Assembly (NCBI GenBank): GCA_020852815.1
Contig: JADZAN010000009.1
Location: 124,001 to 188,000, forward strand
Source: Gemmatimonadaceae bacterium
Lineage (GTDB): Bacteria > Gemmatimonadota > Gemmatimonadetes > Gemmatimonadales > Gemmatimonadaceae
Direction: 5' to 3'
DNA length: 64,000 nt
Shown here one piece after another: positions 15,551-23,754 of the stretch (position 1 is its first letter; each line of letters opens with the position of its first letter). A model generated the notes under the pieces. The model searched no databases, was not told the DNA's origin, and worked only from the letters and a program-made list of their open reading frames with translations. The translations under genes and the position numbers were made by a program.

Positions 15551-17113
15551 ATGTTGAGTCCATCGCCGCGTGCTCGCGGAACGCCCACTCGCCCCTCTTC
15601 CCTTCCCCGTCGCGTAGTTCGAGTCGTTCGTGTAGTTCGCCTAGTTCGCGTCCTTCGCGTCGTACTGTGCGCCATCGGGCTCGTCACGGCAGGTGAGTCG
15701 GTCGCCCAGCCGCCTGCACCCGTGCTCGCCGCGCACCCGCGCATGCGCGAGGCCACCGCGCTCCTCGACAAGTGGCTCGACGCCCAGCGGGCGTACCAGC
15801 GGATACCGGGTCTTGCAGCTGCTGCAGTCCACGATCAGGAAGTCGTCTGGCAGGGCGCATCGGGGATGGCCGATGTCGAGCGGAGGATTCCAGCCTCTCC
15901 CGCGTCGCTCTACAGCATCTGTTCGATCTCCAAGCTGTTCACCTCGATCAGCGTCATGCAGCTGCGCGACCGGGGCACCGTTCGGCTCGACGATCCGGTG
16001 GAGCGGCACCTGTCGTGGTTCAACATCCGGCGAACGCACCCCGAGTCCGGGCCAATCACCGTCGAGGGATTGCTCACGCACGCCTCCGGCCTGCCACGCG
16101 AGGCTGCCTTTCCGTACTGGTCGGCCCCGGACTTCGACTTTCCGTCGCGCCAGCAGATCGTCGACGCGCTCGCCAGCGAGGAGACGCTCTACCCCGCGGA
16201 GACGTTCTTCCAGTATTCCAACCTCGGCCTCACCCTCGCCGGCGAGATCGTGAGCAAGGTCTCGGGACAGCCGTACGGCGACTACGTTCGCGCCAACGTC
16301 CTGTCGCCGTTAGGCATGACCAGCACCTACCCCGAGATCCCGGTCGAGGAGAAGGGGCGTCGAATGGCGGCCGGCTACGGCCCGCTCACCCGCGAGGGGA
16401 CGCGCGCGCTGCTCCCGCTCTTCACCGCGAAAGGAATCGCCCCCGCCGCCGGCTATGCCTCGAGTGCGCTCGACCTCGCGCGCTTTGCCTCGTGGAACTT
16501 CCGCCTGCTGGCCAAGGGAGGGACGGAAGTCCTGCATGCCAACACGCTCCGCGAGATGCAACGCGTCCACTTCGTCGACCCATCATGGGAAACCACCTGG
16601 GGGCTGGGCTTCTCGGTCTCGCGCAGTGCGCCGGACAACAAGACCTTCGTGGGCCACGGCGGGAGCTGCCCCGGCTTCCAGACGCAGCTGCAAATGCAGC
16701 TCGACGAGAAGGTGGCAAGCATCGCGATGTCGAACGGGATGGATGTGAACGCCGGCGCCCTGGCGCGCGGGATCTACGACATCATCTCTCCCGCCCTCAA
16801 GGCCGCGTTAGGCGATTCCGCGCGCAAGCTCCAGGCACTCGACCCGGCGCTCGAGCGCTACCTGGGAACATACGCCAACGCGTGGCGCGGCGAGACGGAG
16901 GTCATCGCATGGGAAGGCGCCCTGGCCGTGGTGAGCCTGCCGAGCGATGCCCCGCTGCGTAGCATCACCAAGCTGCGGAAGGTTGGCGAGCACACCTTTC
17001 GTCGCGTGCGAACCGACGGCAAGCTCGCGGAGCCCTGGACGTTCACGGTATCACCCGAGGGACGCGCCACCGCGCTCACCCTGAACTACCAGGTATCGCC
17101 CCGCCTGAGTTGA
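15551..17113 (+). CDS. Serine hydrolase, class C beta-lactamase family
   Basis: 520 residues. The N-terminus is unusual: VVRVVRVVRLVRVLRVV, encoded by a 9-nt tandem repeat, merges into a hydrophobic CAIGLVTAGESVAQ that looks like a signal-peptide end. The catalytic Ser-x-x-Lys is in YSICSISKLFTSI and the Tyr-x-Asn in FFQYSNLGLTLAGEI. HGGSCPGF replaces the KTG box. A C-terminal domain of about 110 residues (LGTYANAWRGETEVI) resembles the lipocalin-like domain (DUF3471) seen in such hydrolases. Probably a D-aminopeptidase or esterase rather than an antibiotic-resistance enzyme. Confidence 0.85.
   Translation: MLSPSPRARGTPTRPSSLPRRVVRVVRVVRLVRVLRVVLCAIGLVTAGESVAQPPAPVLAAHPRMREATALLDKWLDAQRAYQRIPGLAAAAVHDQEVVWQGASGMADVERRIPASPASLYSICSISKLFTSISVMQLRDRGTVRLDDPVERHLSWFNIRRTHPESGPITVEGLLTHASGLPREAAFPYWSAPDFDFPSRQQIVDALASEETLYPAETFFQYSNLGLTLAGEIVSKVSGQPYGDYVRANVLSPLGMTSTYPEIPVEEKGRRMAAGYGPLTREGTRALLPLFTAKGIAPAAGYASSALDLARFASWNFRLLAKGGTEVLHANTLREMQRVHFVDPSWETTWGLGFSVSRSAPDNKTFVGHGGSCPGFQTQLQMQLDEKVASIAMSNGMDVNAGALARGIYDIISPALKAALGDSARKLQALDPALERYLGTYANAWRGETEVIAWEGALAVVSLPSDAPLRSITKLRKVGEHTFRRVRTDGKLAEPWTFTVSPEGRATALTLNYQVSPRLS
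15614..15664 (+). repeat. 9-nt tandem repeat within the serine hydrolase leader
   Basis: Five in-frame 9-nt units (GTAGTTCGA, GTCGTTCGT, GTAGTTCGC, CTAGTTCGC, GTCCTTCGC) encode Val-Val-Arg, Val-Val-Arg, Val-Val-Arg, Leu-Val-Arg, Val-Leu-Arg ahead of the signal-peptide core. Confidence 0.75.
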
Positions 17114-17165
17114 CAGGGCGCGTTAGGCGATAAGGACATCGGACAAGGGAAGGGAGCAAACGAAA

Positions 17166-17190
17166 AACGGCGCCAGTTGGCGCCGTTCTT
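17166..17190. terminator. GGCGCC hairpin between convergent serine hydrolase and HxlR genes
   Basis: AACGGCGCC (17166-17174) and GGCGCCGTT (17179-17187) form a perfect 9-bp stem with an AGTT loop, followed by TCTTC on the plus strand. On the minus strand the stem is followed by a U-rich TTTTCG. A CACTCCCGTCCCCCGTC tail follows, shared with the hairpin at 18325. Confidence 0.75.
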
Positions 17191-17226
17191 CACTCCCGTC
17201 CCCCGTCCCCCGTCTCCCGTCCGCAG

Positions 17227-17565
17227 CTACGCCACGCTCTCCGCTGCCTCGGGATACTTCTCCGCCCAGCGCGCCAGCGCGCAAAAGGCCTCGTCCAGGC
17301 CGCGTCCCTTGTCGGTCAGCTCGTACTCGACGCGAACCGGAGTCTCCGGTACGACGATGCGTTCGATGAGCCCCTCATGCTCGAGTTCGCGAAGTCGCTC
17401 GGCGAGCATGCGATCGCTCATGTCGGGAATGGCGGCGGCAATGGCGTTGAAGCGCGTGCGCCCGCCGAGGAGGATACGAAGGATCGCGCCCGTCCATCGC
17501 TTGCCGATGAGTTCGACGGCGTGGTGAAAGCGTGGACAGAGCGCAATCGGGTGTGATTCCGACAT
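17227..17565 (-). CDS. HxlR-family transcriptional regulator
   Basis: 112 residues. A winged-helix protein with the HxlR pattern: a near-N-terminal Cys in IALCPRFHHAVELIGKRWTGAIL, LLGGRTRFNAIAAAIPDMSDRMLAERLREL (recognition helix), the wing EYELTDKGRGL, and WAEKY at the C-terminus. Some HxlR regulators sense oxidants or electrophiles through that N-terminal Cys. It is divergent from yceI, and an inverted repeat in the shared upstream region is a good operator candidate. Confidence 0.93.
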   Translation of the reverse strand: MSESHPIALCPRFHHAVELIGKRWTGAILRILLGGRTRFNAIAAAIPDMSDRMLAERLRELEHEGLIERIVVPETPVRVEYELTDKGRGLDEAFCALARWAEKYPEAAESVA

Positions 17566-17593
17566 GGCGCCTCGCTTACGGAAAAGAAGTTAC

Positions 17594-17640
17594 TTGACAG
17601 AAGAACTAACCGCGCTTACTCTTACTCACAGAAAGTAAGC
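17594..17640. promoter_or_regulatory. Candidate HxlR operator and yceI promoter
   Basis: GCTTACT (17614-17620) is an exact inverted match of AGTAAGC (17634-17640), with a second CTTACT at 17621-17626. A TTGACA at 17594-17599 suggests a plus-strand promoter whose -10 region would lie within the inverted repeat. Binding by the HxlR protein could therefore block yceI transcription; the regulatory link is inferred from the divergent layout. Confidence 0.5.
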
Positions 17641-17740
17641 TGCTCACCCGAAAGGGCAATGGGTCATTCGACCCAGCGAGCCCACAAAGCCTGAAGCCGT
17701 CACTCCAATACCACTTTATCATTTCTTGAGGATTCCTGCC

Positions 17741-18295
17741 ATGACCGCTCCCGCCGCCACGCAGCTCTCGACCTGGTCGATCGACGCGACACACACCCAC
17801 GTCGAGTTCGCGGTCCGTCACATGATGGTCGCCACCGCCAAGGGGCACTTCTCCGATGTGAAGGGGACGGTCGAGTTTGACGGCCAGAACCTGGCCACCG
17901 CCTCGGTCGACGTGGAGATCGCGGTGAACTCGATCGACACCAAGCAGACGGACCGCGACAACCACCTCAAGTCCGCGGACTTCTTCGACGTGGCCAACCA
18001 CCCCACGATGACCTTCAAGAGCACGCGCATCGTGCCAAAGGGTGGCAGCGAGTTCGACCTCGTGGGTCAGCTGACCATTCGCGGCACGACCAAGGAAGTC
18101 GTGCTCGCCGGCGAGTCGAATGGCGTGTTGCGTGACCCGTGGGGAATGGATCGCGCCGGCTTCAGCGCCACGGGGAAGATCAATCGCTTCGACTTTGGGC
18201 TGCACTGGAACGCCGCCCTGGAAACCGGCGGCCTCGTGGTCGCGCAGGACGTGAAGATCGCCATCGAACTCGAGATCGTGAAGCCCGCCGCCTAA
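17741..18295 (+). CDS. YceI family protein
   Basis: 184 residues forming the lipocalin-like YceI fold known to bind polyisoprenoids. Signatures are STWSIDATHTHVEFAVRHMM at the N-terminus, GHFSDVKGTVEFD, LKSADFFDVANHPTMTFKST, and GRTTKE-like IRGTTKEVVLAGESNGV. No signal peptide is present, so it is probably cytoplasmic, unlike E. coli YceI. The ATG at 17741 has GAGGA 8 nt upstream. It is divergent from hxlR, a common pairing for oxidant- or solvent-responsive yceI genes. Confidence 0.93.
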   Translation: MTAPAATQLSTWSIDATHTHVEFAVRHMMVATAKGHFSDVKGTVEFDGQNLATASVDVEIAVNSIDTKQTDRDNHLKSADFFDVANHPTMTFKSTRIVPKGGSEFDLVGQLTIRGTTKEVVLAGESNGVLRDPWGMDRAGFSATGKINRFDFGLHWNAALETGGLVVAQDVKIAIELEIVKPAA

Positions 18296-18324
18296 GCAGA
18301 CGCACGGAACGGTCGGCAGGAACC

Positions 18325-18352
18325 GCAAACGGCGCCGCAAGGCGCCGTTTGC
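18325..18352. terminator. GGCGCC hairpin between convergent yceI and M16 genes
   Basis: GCAAACGGCGCC (18325-18336) and GGCGCCGTTTGC (18341-18352) form a perfect 12-bp stem with a GCAA tetraloop. It is followed by ACTCCCGTCCCCCGTCCC, nearly the same tail as after the hairpin at 17166. A bidirectional terminator is likely. Confidence 0.75.
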
Positions 18353-18375
18353 ACTCCCGTCCCCCGTCCCGCCCT

Positions 18376-19821
18376 TCAGAACTTCTCGAACGATCGCGTC
18401 GGCGCCTTCTTCGCGTCTCCCACGTACACCCACCGCACGTCGCGGATGTAGCGCTGGGCCGCGCGCTGGATGTCGAGCGGTGTCACGCTGCGCAGCTGTT
18501 GCTCGAAGCGCGCCACCGCGCGGATGTCACCCTCGAACAGGTAGGAGCGGGCCAGGAAGTCGGCTTGCTGCGTATTGGACTCGTTGTCGAGGTAGAATTG
18601 CGTCAGGAACTGCTGCACGAGGCGGCCCAGTGCCTCCTCGTTGATCGTCCCGGTGCGCACGGCGGCGAGTTGCTGCCGCATGAGGTCGACGGTGAGTTCC
18701 GGCTGGACGGTGGTGACGTAGAACCCGCCAGCCGCAACGGCACGCTCCAGGAACGGCGCATCGACGGCATAGGTCAGGTTGCGCCGCGAGCGAATCTCGC
18801 CAAAGAGCTGCCCGGCGAGGACGGCCGCCGTGATGCGCAGCGCATAGTACTCCTTGCTCCCCCCGCGCGGCCCGGCGTAGCGCCCCATGATGTAGTTGGT
18901 CGGGAGCACCCGGTCCACCGCGTATGACGTGGCCCGGGTCCGCGGCAGCGTATCCGGGAGCGTCCAGCTGTACGACCCCGCCGGGAGCTTCGCCAGCGTG
19001 AGCCCGACCAACCGCTCGACCTTCGAGCGTGGAATGTCCCCAACGACGACGAGCAGCATGCGCGACTTCACGACCTGCTCGCGCTGGAAGGCGCGAAGGT
19101 CGGCGACCGTGATGCGCGACAGCGAGCCCTCGGTCCCGGCGGGAGGGATGGCGTACGGATGCCCCGCGAACGCCACCGAGTCGGCGAGGTACTCCAACAG
19201 CGCGTCGGGGGAGTCCTGCCGCTGGCTGACGCCCAGCAGGAATTGGCGCCTGACGAGTTCGACCTCCGCGCTATCGAGCGTTGGCTGCGTGAGGCGCGAT
19301 GCGAAAATCGCCCACGTACTGTCGAAGGTGGTCCGCGTGGCCCGGACGCCGAGCACGGTCCAGTCGGGATCGGCATCGGTGACGATCCCCGTCCCCAGTC
19401 GCGACATTACTCGCCGCAGTCGGTCTTTAGGGTAACTGCGCGTGCCGCGCTCGGTCGCCTCCAGGAAGAACGGCTCGATCCCCGCGTTGGCCCATGTGAC
19501 CTGCCGCGTTCCGCCCAGCAGATACAGGTTCGCGACGGCGATATCGCCCGCCGTTTGTCGCTGGATGACGCGAATGCCGCCCGTTTCGTAGGTGACGGTC
19601 CCCGTATCGGCCGCCGCGGCGCCACCGTCAGCAGCAACGCGTGACGTCGCCTGCGCCACAGCGGCGACGGGAAACCAGACTGCCGCCAGGAGCGCGACGA
19701 GCACCGGGTAGGCGGGGCTGCGACGGCGCGGGCATCGACGCGCGAGAGCGATCGCGAACCCCGGACCGCTCCCTCGCGTCTTCTCGTCTTCCCGTCCGCT
19801 CGTCTTCTGCCCCTCTCTCAT
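18376..19821 (-). CDS. M16-family peptidase-like protein lacking the metal site
   Basis: 481 residues with the paired M16 fold but no HXXEH. In its place the first domain has AVANLYLLGGTRQVTWANAGIEPFFLEATERGT. Other family features remain: FDSTWAIFASRLTQPTLD, YAIPPAGTEGSLSRITVADLRAFQ, and the second-domain LPTNYIMGRYAGPRGGSKEYYAL and RSRRNLTYAVDAPFLE. Such subunits pair with an active M16 partner, here the gene immediately upstream (ATGA overlap). A signal-peptide-like helix (VLVALLAAVWFPVAAVAQA) is preceded by about 30 residues, including GREDEKTRGSG, encoded by the dispersed GAAGACGA repeat. A start closer to the signal peptide is possible. Confidence 0.85.
   Translation of the reverse strand: MREGQKTSGREDEKTRGSGPGFAIALARRCPRRRSPAYPVLVALLAAVWFPVAAVAQATSRVAADGGAAAADTGTVTYETGGIRVIQRQTAGDIAVANLYLLGGTRQVTWANAGIEPFFLEATERGTRSYPKDRLRRVMSRLGTGIVTDADPDWTVLGVRATRTTFDSTWAIFASRLTQPTLDSAEVELVRRQFLLGVSQRQDSPDALLEYLADSVAFAGHPYAIPPAGTEGSLSRITVADLRAFQREQVVKSRMLLVVVGDIPRSKVERLVGLTLAKLPAGSYSWTLPDTLPRTRATSYAVDRVLPTNYIMGRYAGPRGGSKEYYALRITAAVLAGQLFGEIRSRRNLTYAVDAPFLERAVAAGGFYVTTVQPELTVDLMRQQLAAVRTGTINEEALGRLVQQFLTQFYLDNESNTQQADFLARSYLFEGDIRAVARFEQQLRSVTPLDIQRAAQRYIRDVRWVYVGDAKKAPTRSFEKF
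19772..19817 (-). repeat. Dispersed GAAGACGA tandem repeat, copy 2
   Basis: On the minus strand this reads GAAGACGA-type units (two clear, others degenerate) inside the 5' end of the inactive M16 gene. Its plus-strand end CGTCTTCTGCCCCT is identical to the end of the copy at 31929. Confidence 0.65.
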
Positions 19822-21209
19822 TGCACCACCTTCGGCAGCAAGTCGCTCTCCTTGAGGTTGATGCGCTTGCGCGCCTCGGGATCGATCAGGACCCCCACGA
19901 TCCTCGACTTGCCGACGATGTACTTCCGGGCGTACCCCTGCAAGTCGGTGAGCGACTGCTTCGCCATCCCATCGATATACCCCATGTAGTAGTCCAGCCC
20001 TGACACGGCCCACCAGAAGCCTAACGTGTGGGCGAAGCCGCTGGCCCGATCCTCCCCATATGCGGTGCTCACCGCCCGCTCGGCCTTCACGTTGGCCAAC
20101 TGCTCCGGCGTGATGTAGCCGGCATCGCCGAACTTGCCGATCTCGCGGTCGAGCGCCGCAAGCGCCTCCTTGAGTTGCTCCGGCGTCGTCTGCCCCATGA
20201 TGGAGATGGGCCCCTTCTGGTCCAGCGTGTAGTAGTTCACCCCCACCGACTGGAAGAGCCCCGTGTCGACCAGGCGTTGCTGCAGCGGCGACACCGGCTG
20301 GTTGAGCGCATCGCTGAACACGTCGGCCGCGTACGTCGCCGCGGGATCCTGCCGCACGCTGGGCCCCTGCCACTGGATCATCAGCGTGACGGCATTGACG
20401 GGCTGCTCGACGATGACGGCCTCGCTCGCCGTGAGCGCGGGGATCGGCGGGATGGGATCCTTCACGAAGGGATCGTCCCCCTTCTTCCAGTCGCCAAAGA
20501 CCTCCTCCGCCAGCTGAAAGACGCGCGCCGGCTCCACGTCACCCGCGACCACGAGCGCCGAGTTGTTGGGGACGTAGTACTTCTTCTGGATCTCGCGCAT
20601 CTTCTCCGGCCCCACGCTCTGCAGTACGGGGCGCTCCCCGATGATGTTCTTGCGGCTCCACTGTCCGGGATACGTGCGCTTCCCGATGGCCTCCTGCAAC
20701 GTGAAGAAGGGCGACGCCTCGTTGCGATCGTACTCGCCCAGCACGACCTGCCGCTCGCGCTCGAGCTCCTCGCGCAGGAACTTCGGCTCCCGCAGCGCCG
20801 CGGCAATGAGGCGCATGGCTCCCTCGAGCGAATCCCTGGGAAGCGTCATGTAGTAGTTGACGCGCTCCTCCTGTGTCGTCCCGTTGAAGACGGCGCCCAG
20901 CTCCGAGGCGCGGTCGATGAACTGGTCGGGGAGCGGCAATTGTGCGTTGGCCTTGAAGAACATGTGCTCGTACATGTGCGCGAGCCCCTCGTAGCCCGGC
21001 GGCTGCGTGAACGAACCGTTGCGCACGTTGATCTCCACGGTGGCCAGCGGGACGCCGTGGTTTTCGGCCACGATGATCTCCATGCCGTTGGACAACACTC
21101 GCTGGTGGATCCACTTCTCGAGGCTCGCGCGCTGGGCGTGGGCAGGCGGCGCCCACGTCACGAGGGCGAGGACAGTCAGGCATGCGGCGCGCAGAATCGG
21201 TACTGGCAT
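19818..21209 (-). CDS. M16-family zinc metallopeptidase, active subunit
   Basis: 463 residues. The Sec signal peptide MPVPILRAACLTVLALVTWA ends APPAHAQ. The inverted zinc motif HXXEH is present as GLAHMYEHMFFKAN (about residues 78-82), with the distal Glu in the helix LREELERERQVVLGEYDRNE. The second domain has the substrate-clamp pattern TYPGQWSRKNIIGERPVLQ. Probably an extracytoplasmic oligopeptidase acting as a heterodimer with the overlapping downstream M16 gene. The ATG at 21209 has GAGGA upstream and begins the signal peptide. Confidence 0.9.
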   Translation of the reverse strand: MPVPILRAACLTVLALVTWAPPAHAQRASLEKWIHQRVLSNGMEIIVAENHGVPLATVEINVRNGSFTQPPGYEGLAHMYEHMFFKANAQLPLPDQFIDRASELGAVFNGTTQEERVNYYMTLPRDSLEGAMRLIAAALREPKFLREELERERQVVLGEYDRNEASPFFTLQEAIGKRTYPGQWSRKNIIGERPVLQSVGPEKMREIQKKYYVPNNSALVVAGDVEPARVFQLAEEVFGDWKKGDDPFVKDPIPPIPALTASEAVIVEQPVNAVTLMIQWQGPSVRQDPAATYAADVFSDALNQPVSPLQQRLVDTGLFQSVGVNYYTLDQKGPISIMGQTTPEQLKEALAALDREIGKFGDAGYITPEQLANVKAERAVSTAYGEDRASGFAHTLGFWWAVSGLDYYMGYIDGMAKQSLTDLQGYARKYIVGKSRIVGVLIDPEARKRINLKESDLLPKVVQ

Positions 21210-21252
21210 TACGTCCTCGGCAAACGGGCGCCGCTGGCGGGGGAATCCCGCC

Positions 21253-22230
21253 ATGGCTTTCTTTCCCATCACTATGACTCAAACGCCTGCGGCCATCGCT
21301 GCGTTCGCCGACGCGGCGCGTGGACGGCTCGCGGCCGTGCGCTTGCGCGCCAACGAGCCGCTGGCTCCATACACCACGTTCAGGATCGGCGGTCCCGCCG
21401 ACCTGTTGTACGATGCCACCTCAGCCGACGATCTGGCAGAGGCGGTGACGCTCGCGCGCCGGACCGGTACGCCGTATTTCGTCCTCGGGCTCGGGGCCAA
21501 CATCCTGGTCGGTGACCGCGGCTTTCGCGGCGTGGTCATCCGCAACGGCGCGCGCAGTCACCGCTTCCTGGACGACACGACGTTGTATGCGGAGAGCGGG
21601 ACGACGATCCGCGACCTCATCTTCGTGGCAATCGAGCACGGGCTGTCGGGGCTCGAGCACTACATCGGGATTCCCAGCACGGTGGGCGGTGCGGTGTGGC
21701 AGAACCTGCACTTCCTGTCGCCGGCCCCCGAGCGCGCACGCACCATGTACATCGCCGAGGTGGTGGAGTCGGTCGACCTCCTCACCGAGGCGGGGGAGCG
21801 CGTGACGGTCGATCGCGACGCGATGGCCTTCGGCTACGACACCTCGCGGCTGCACCACTCGCCCGACGTCGCACTCGCCGTCACCTTCCGCCTAACGCCT
21901 GGCGACCCGTTCGTGATGCACCGGATCCTGCAGGAGAACCTCAGCTGGCGCGGGGCGCGCCATCCCTGGCTCGAGATTCACCCCAGCGCCGGCTCGATCT
22001 TCCGGAAGATCGAGGGGGTCGGCGCCGGACGGCTGATCGACCAGTGCGGGCTCAAGGGGTTCCGCATCGGCGGGGCGCAGATCTCCCACATCCACGCCAA
22101 CATCATGGTGAACCTCGGCCACGCCACCGCCGACGACGTGCGCGCACTCATCACACACGCGCAGCAGGCCGTGGCCGAGCGCTTCGGCGAGCAGCTGCAA
22201 CCCGAAATCGGCTTCATCGGGGAGTTCTAG
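21253..22230 (+). CDS. murB: UDP-N-acetylenolpyruvoylglucosamine reductase
   Basis: FAD enzyme of peptidoglycan precursor synthesis, reducing UDP-GlcNAc-enolpyruvate to UDP-MurNAc. It has 325 residues from the ATG at 21253 (GGGGGA upstream); an ATG at 21274 is an alternative. FAD-binding features are YTTFRIGGPADLL and FVLGLGANILVGDRGFRGVVI. The GIPSTVGGAVWQN segment and the catalytic Ser in HPSAGSIFRKIEG follow, and the family Glu is in LQPEIGFIG. The region after GGAVWQN is atypical (LHFLSPAPERARTMY). No other mur gene is nearby. It ends overlapping the opposing aminotransferase by 4 nt. Confidence 0.9.
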   Translation: MAFFPITMTQTPAAIAAFADAARGRLAAVRLRANEPLAPYTTFRIGGPADLLYDATSADDLAEAVTLARRTGTPYFVLGLGANILVGDRGFRGVVIRNGARSHRFLDDTTLYAESGTTIRDLIFVAIEHGLSGLEHYIGIPSTVGGAVWQNLHFLSPAPERARTMYIAEVVESVDLLTEAGERVTVDRDAMAFGYDTSRLHHSPDVALAVTFRLTPGDPFVMHRILQENLSWRGARHPWLEIHPSAGSIFRKIEGVGAGRLIDQCGLKGFRIGGAQISHIHANIMVNLGHATADDVRALITHAQQAVAERFGEQLQPEIGFIGEF

Positions 22231-23423
22231 CGGCGCTTCCGCTCCAGGAAGGGCCCCATGTGCGCCAGCGCCGCCTTGAGCTGCGGGACCGGCGCCGTGT
22301 AGGCGAAACGCAGGAAGTCGTTGGCCCGGTGCGACCCGAAATCGCGCCCCGGCGTGAGCGCGACCCCCGTCTCGTGCAGCAGCTCGCGGGTGAAGTTCCA
22401 GGCATCGTGGGTGAAGGCGCTGCAGTCGACGTACACGTAGAATGCCCCATCGGGCTTGCAGGCGACGGTGAGCCCCACATCGTCGAGCGCCGGCACCACG
22501 TAGTCGCGCCGCGCCTTGAGCTCGGCGCGTTGCGCCTCGTAGATCGCCGTGCTCTCCGGCTCCATGGCCGCCACGCCGGCCCACTGCGACGGCGCCGCCG
22601 CCGAGATGAACATGTGCTGCGACATCCGCAGCGTCGACTCGAAGTACGGCTCGGGAATGACCATCCACCCGAGGCGCCATCCCGTCATGTTGTAGTACTT
22701 GGAGAACGAGTTCACCACGAAGACGTCATCGCCTAACGCGGCGGCCGTTTGCGGGTGCGTGTCGTACGTGAGGCCATGGTAGATCTCGTCGACGATGAGC
22801 GCCCCGCCGCGCGCGCGCACCACGTCGTGGATGGCGCGCAGCTCGCCGTCGGGGATGATGGTCCCGGTCGGGTTGGCCGGCGAGGCGGCCAGCACGCCAC
22901 GCGTCGCCTCGCCCCAGTGGCGGTCGACGAGCTCCGCCGTCAGCTGAAAACGCTCCGCGGCCCCGACCGGAATGTGGCGCGCCCGGGCGCCGCAGAAGGT
23001 GAGGAGCGCCCGGTTGGACGGATAGCCCGGGTCGGCCATCAGGAACTCGTCACCGGGATTGGCCAGCACGCCAAACGCCATCGTCAGCGCCCCCGATGCC
23101 CCGGTGGTGACGAGAACCCGCTCCGCCGGTACCGAGACGCCGTACCGCGTCGTGTAGTGCCGCGAGATCGCCGCGCGCAGCTCGGGTATGCCGGCCGGAA
23201 TGGTGTACCGCGTCTCGCCGCGTCGCATCGCCTCGGCGGCGGCATGCACCACACGCGGCGGGGTGGGGAAGTCCGGCTCGCCCACGCACATCAACCGCAC
23301 GTCTTTCCCCGTGCGGATCATCTCCATCGCCTCGCCATAGATCGCAACGGCGTAGAAGGGCTCGGTCTCCTGTGCGCGCGTCGTGATGCGCGGGATGGGC
23401 GGGAGCTGGATGGTGGAATGCAC
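22227..23423 (-). CDS. PLP-dependent class I aminotransferase
   Basis: 398 residues from a GTG at 23423, which has AGG about 9 nt upstream. The PLP lysine is in VVNSFSKYYNMTGWRLGWMV. Other signatures are LMCVGEPDFPTPPRVV, YTIPAGIPELRAAI, ASPANPTGTIIP and IVDEIYHGLTYD. This matches the aspartate/aromatic aminotransferase I-gamma group; the exact amino acid is not deducible. No neighbouring pathway genes help. Confidence 0.88.
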   Translation of the reverse strand: MHSTIQLPPIPRITTRAQETEPFYAVAIYGEAMEMIRTGKDVRLMCVGEPDFPTPPRVVHAAAEAMRRGETRYTIPAGIPELRAAISRHYTTRYGVSVPAERVLVTTGASGALTMAFGVLANPGDEFLMADPGYPSNRALLTFCGARARHIPVGAAERFQLTAELVDRHWGEATRGVLAASPANPTGTIIPDGELRAIHDVVRARGGALIVDEIYHGLTYDTHPQTAAALGDDVFVVNSFSKYYNMTGWRLGWMVIPEPYFESTLRMSQHMFISAAAPSQWAGVAAMEPESTAIYEAQRAELKARRDYVVPALDDVGLTVACKPDGAFYVYVDCSAFTHDAWNFTRELLHETGVALTPGRDFGSHRANDFLRFAYTAPVPQLKAALAHMGPFLERKRR

Positions 23424-23754
23424 GATGGACCTGATCGGAGGTGCGAGAAGGAAAGCGCCAGAAGTGAAGCGACGGACGTGGGGCGAGTTGCGCGCGGTAT
23501 GCGTGCAAAGCCGTGCGCGCAAACAGTGCGAGCAGGGCAGTGCGCGCGAGTGGTGGTGCGTCGCACGCGCGCTTCCGCCCGAGCGCTAAAGCAACGTCCC
23601 CCTGACGCGCGTGGCAACGGGCGAGCAGGCGGGCCTTCGGGCGAACGGGCCAACGCGCGAGCGGTGTCGTTATCCTTCGTGCCCCACCGGCAGCGGAGCT
23701 CCCATTGCGAAGGGGCGCCGCGCCGCCCCTTCGGACATTCCCTCCGGCGCCGCA
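23424..23754. other. Intergenic region between divergent aminotransferase and ABC-F genes
   Basis: About 330 nt. Frames here lack recognisable products. It should hold promoters for both genes, but no convincing -35/-10 pair could be picked. Many GCGCGCG runs. Confidence 0.4.
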
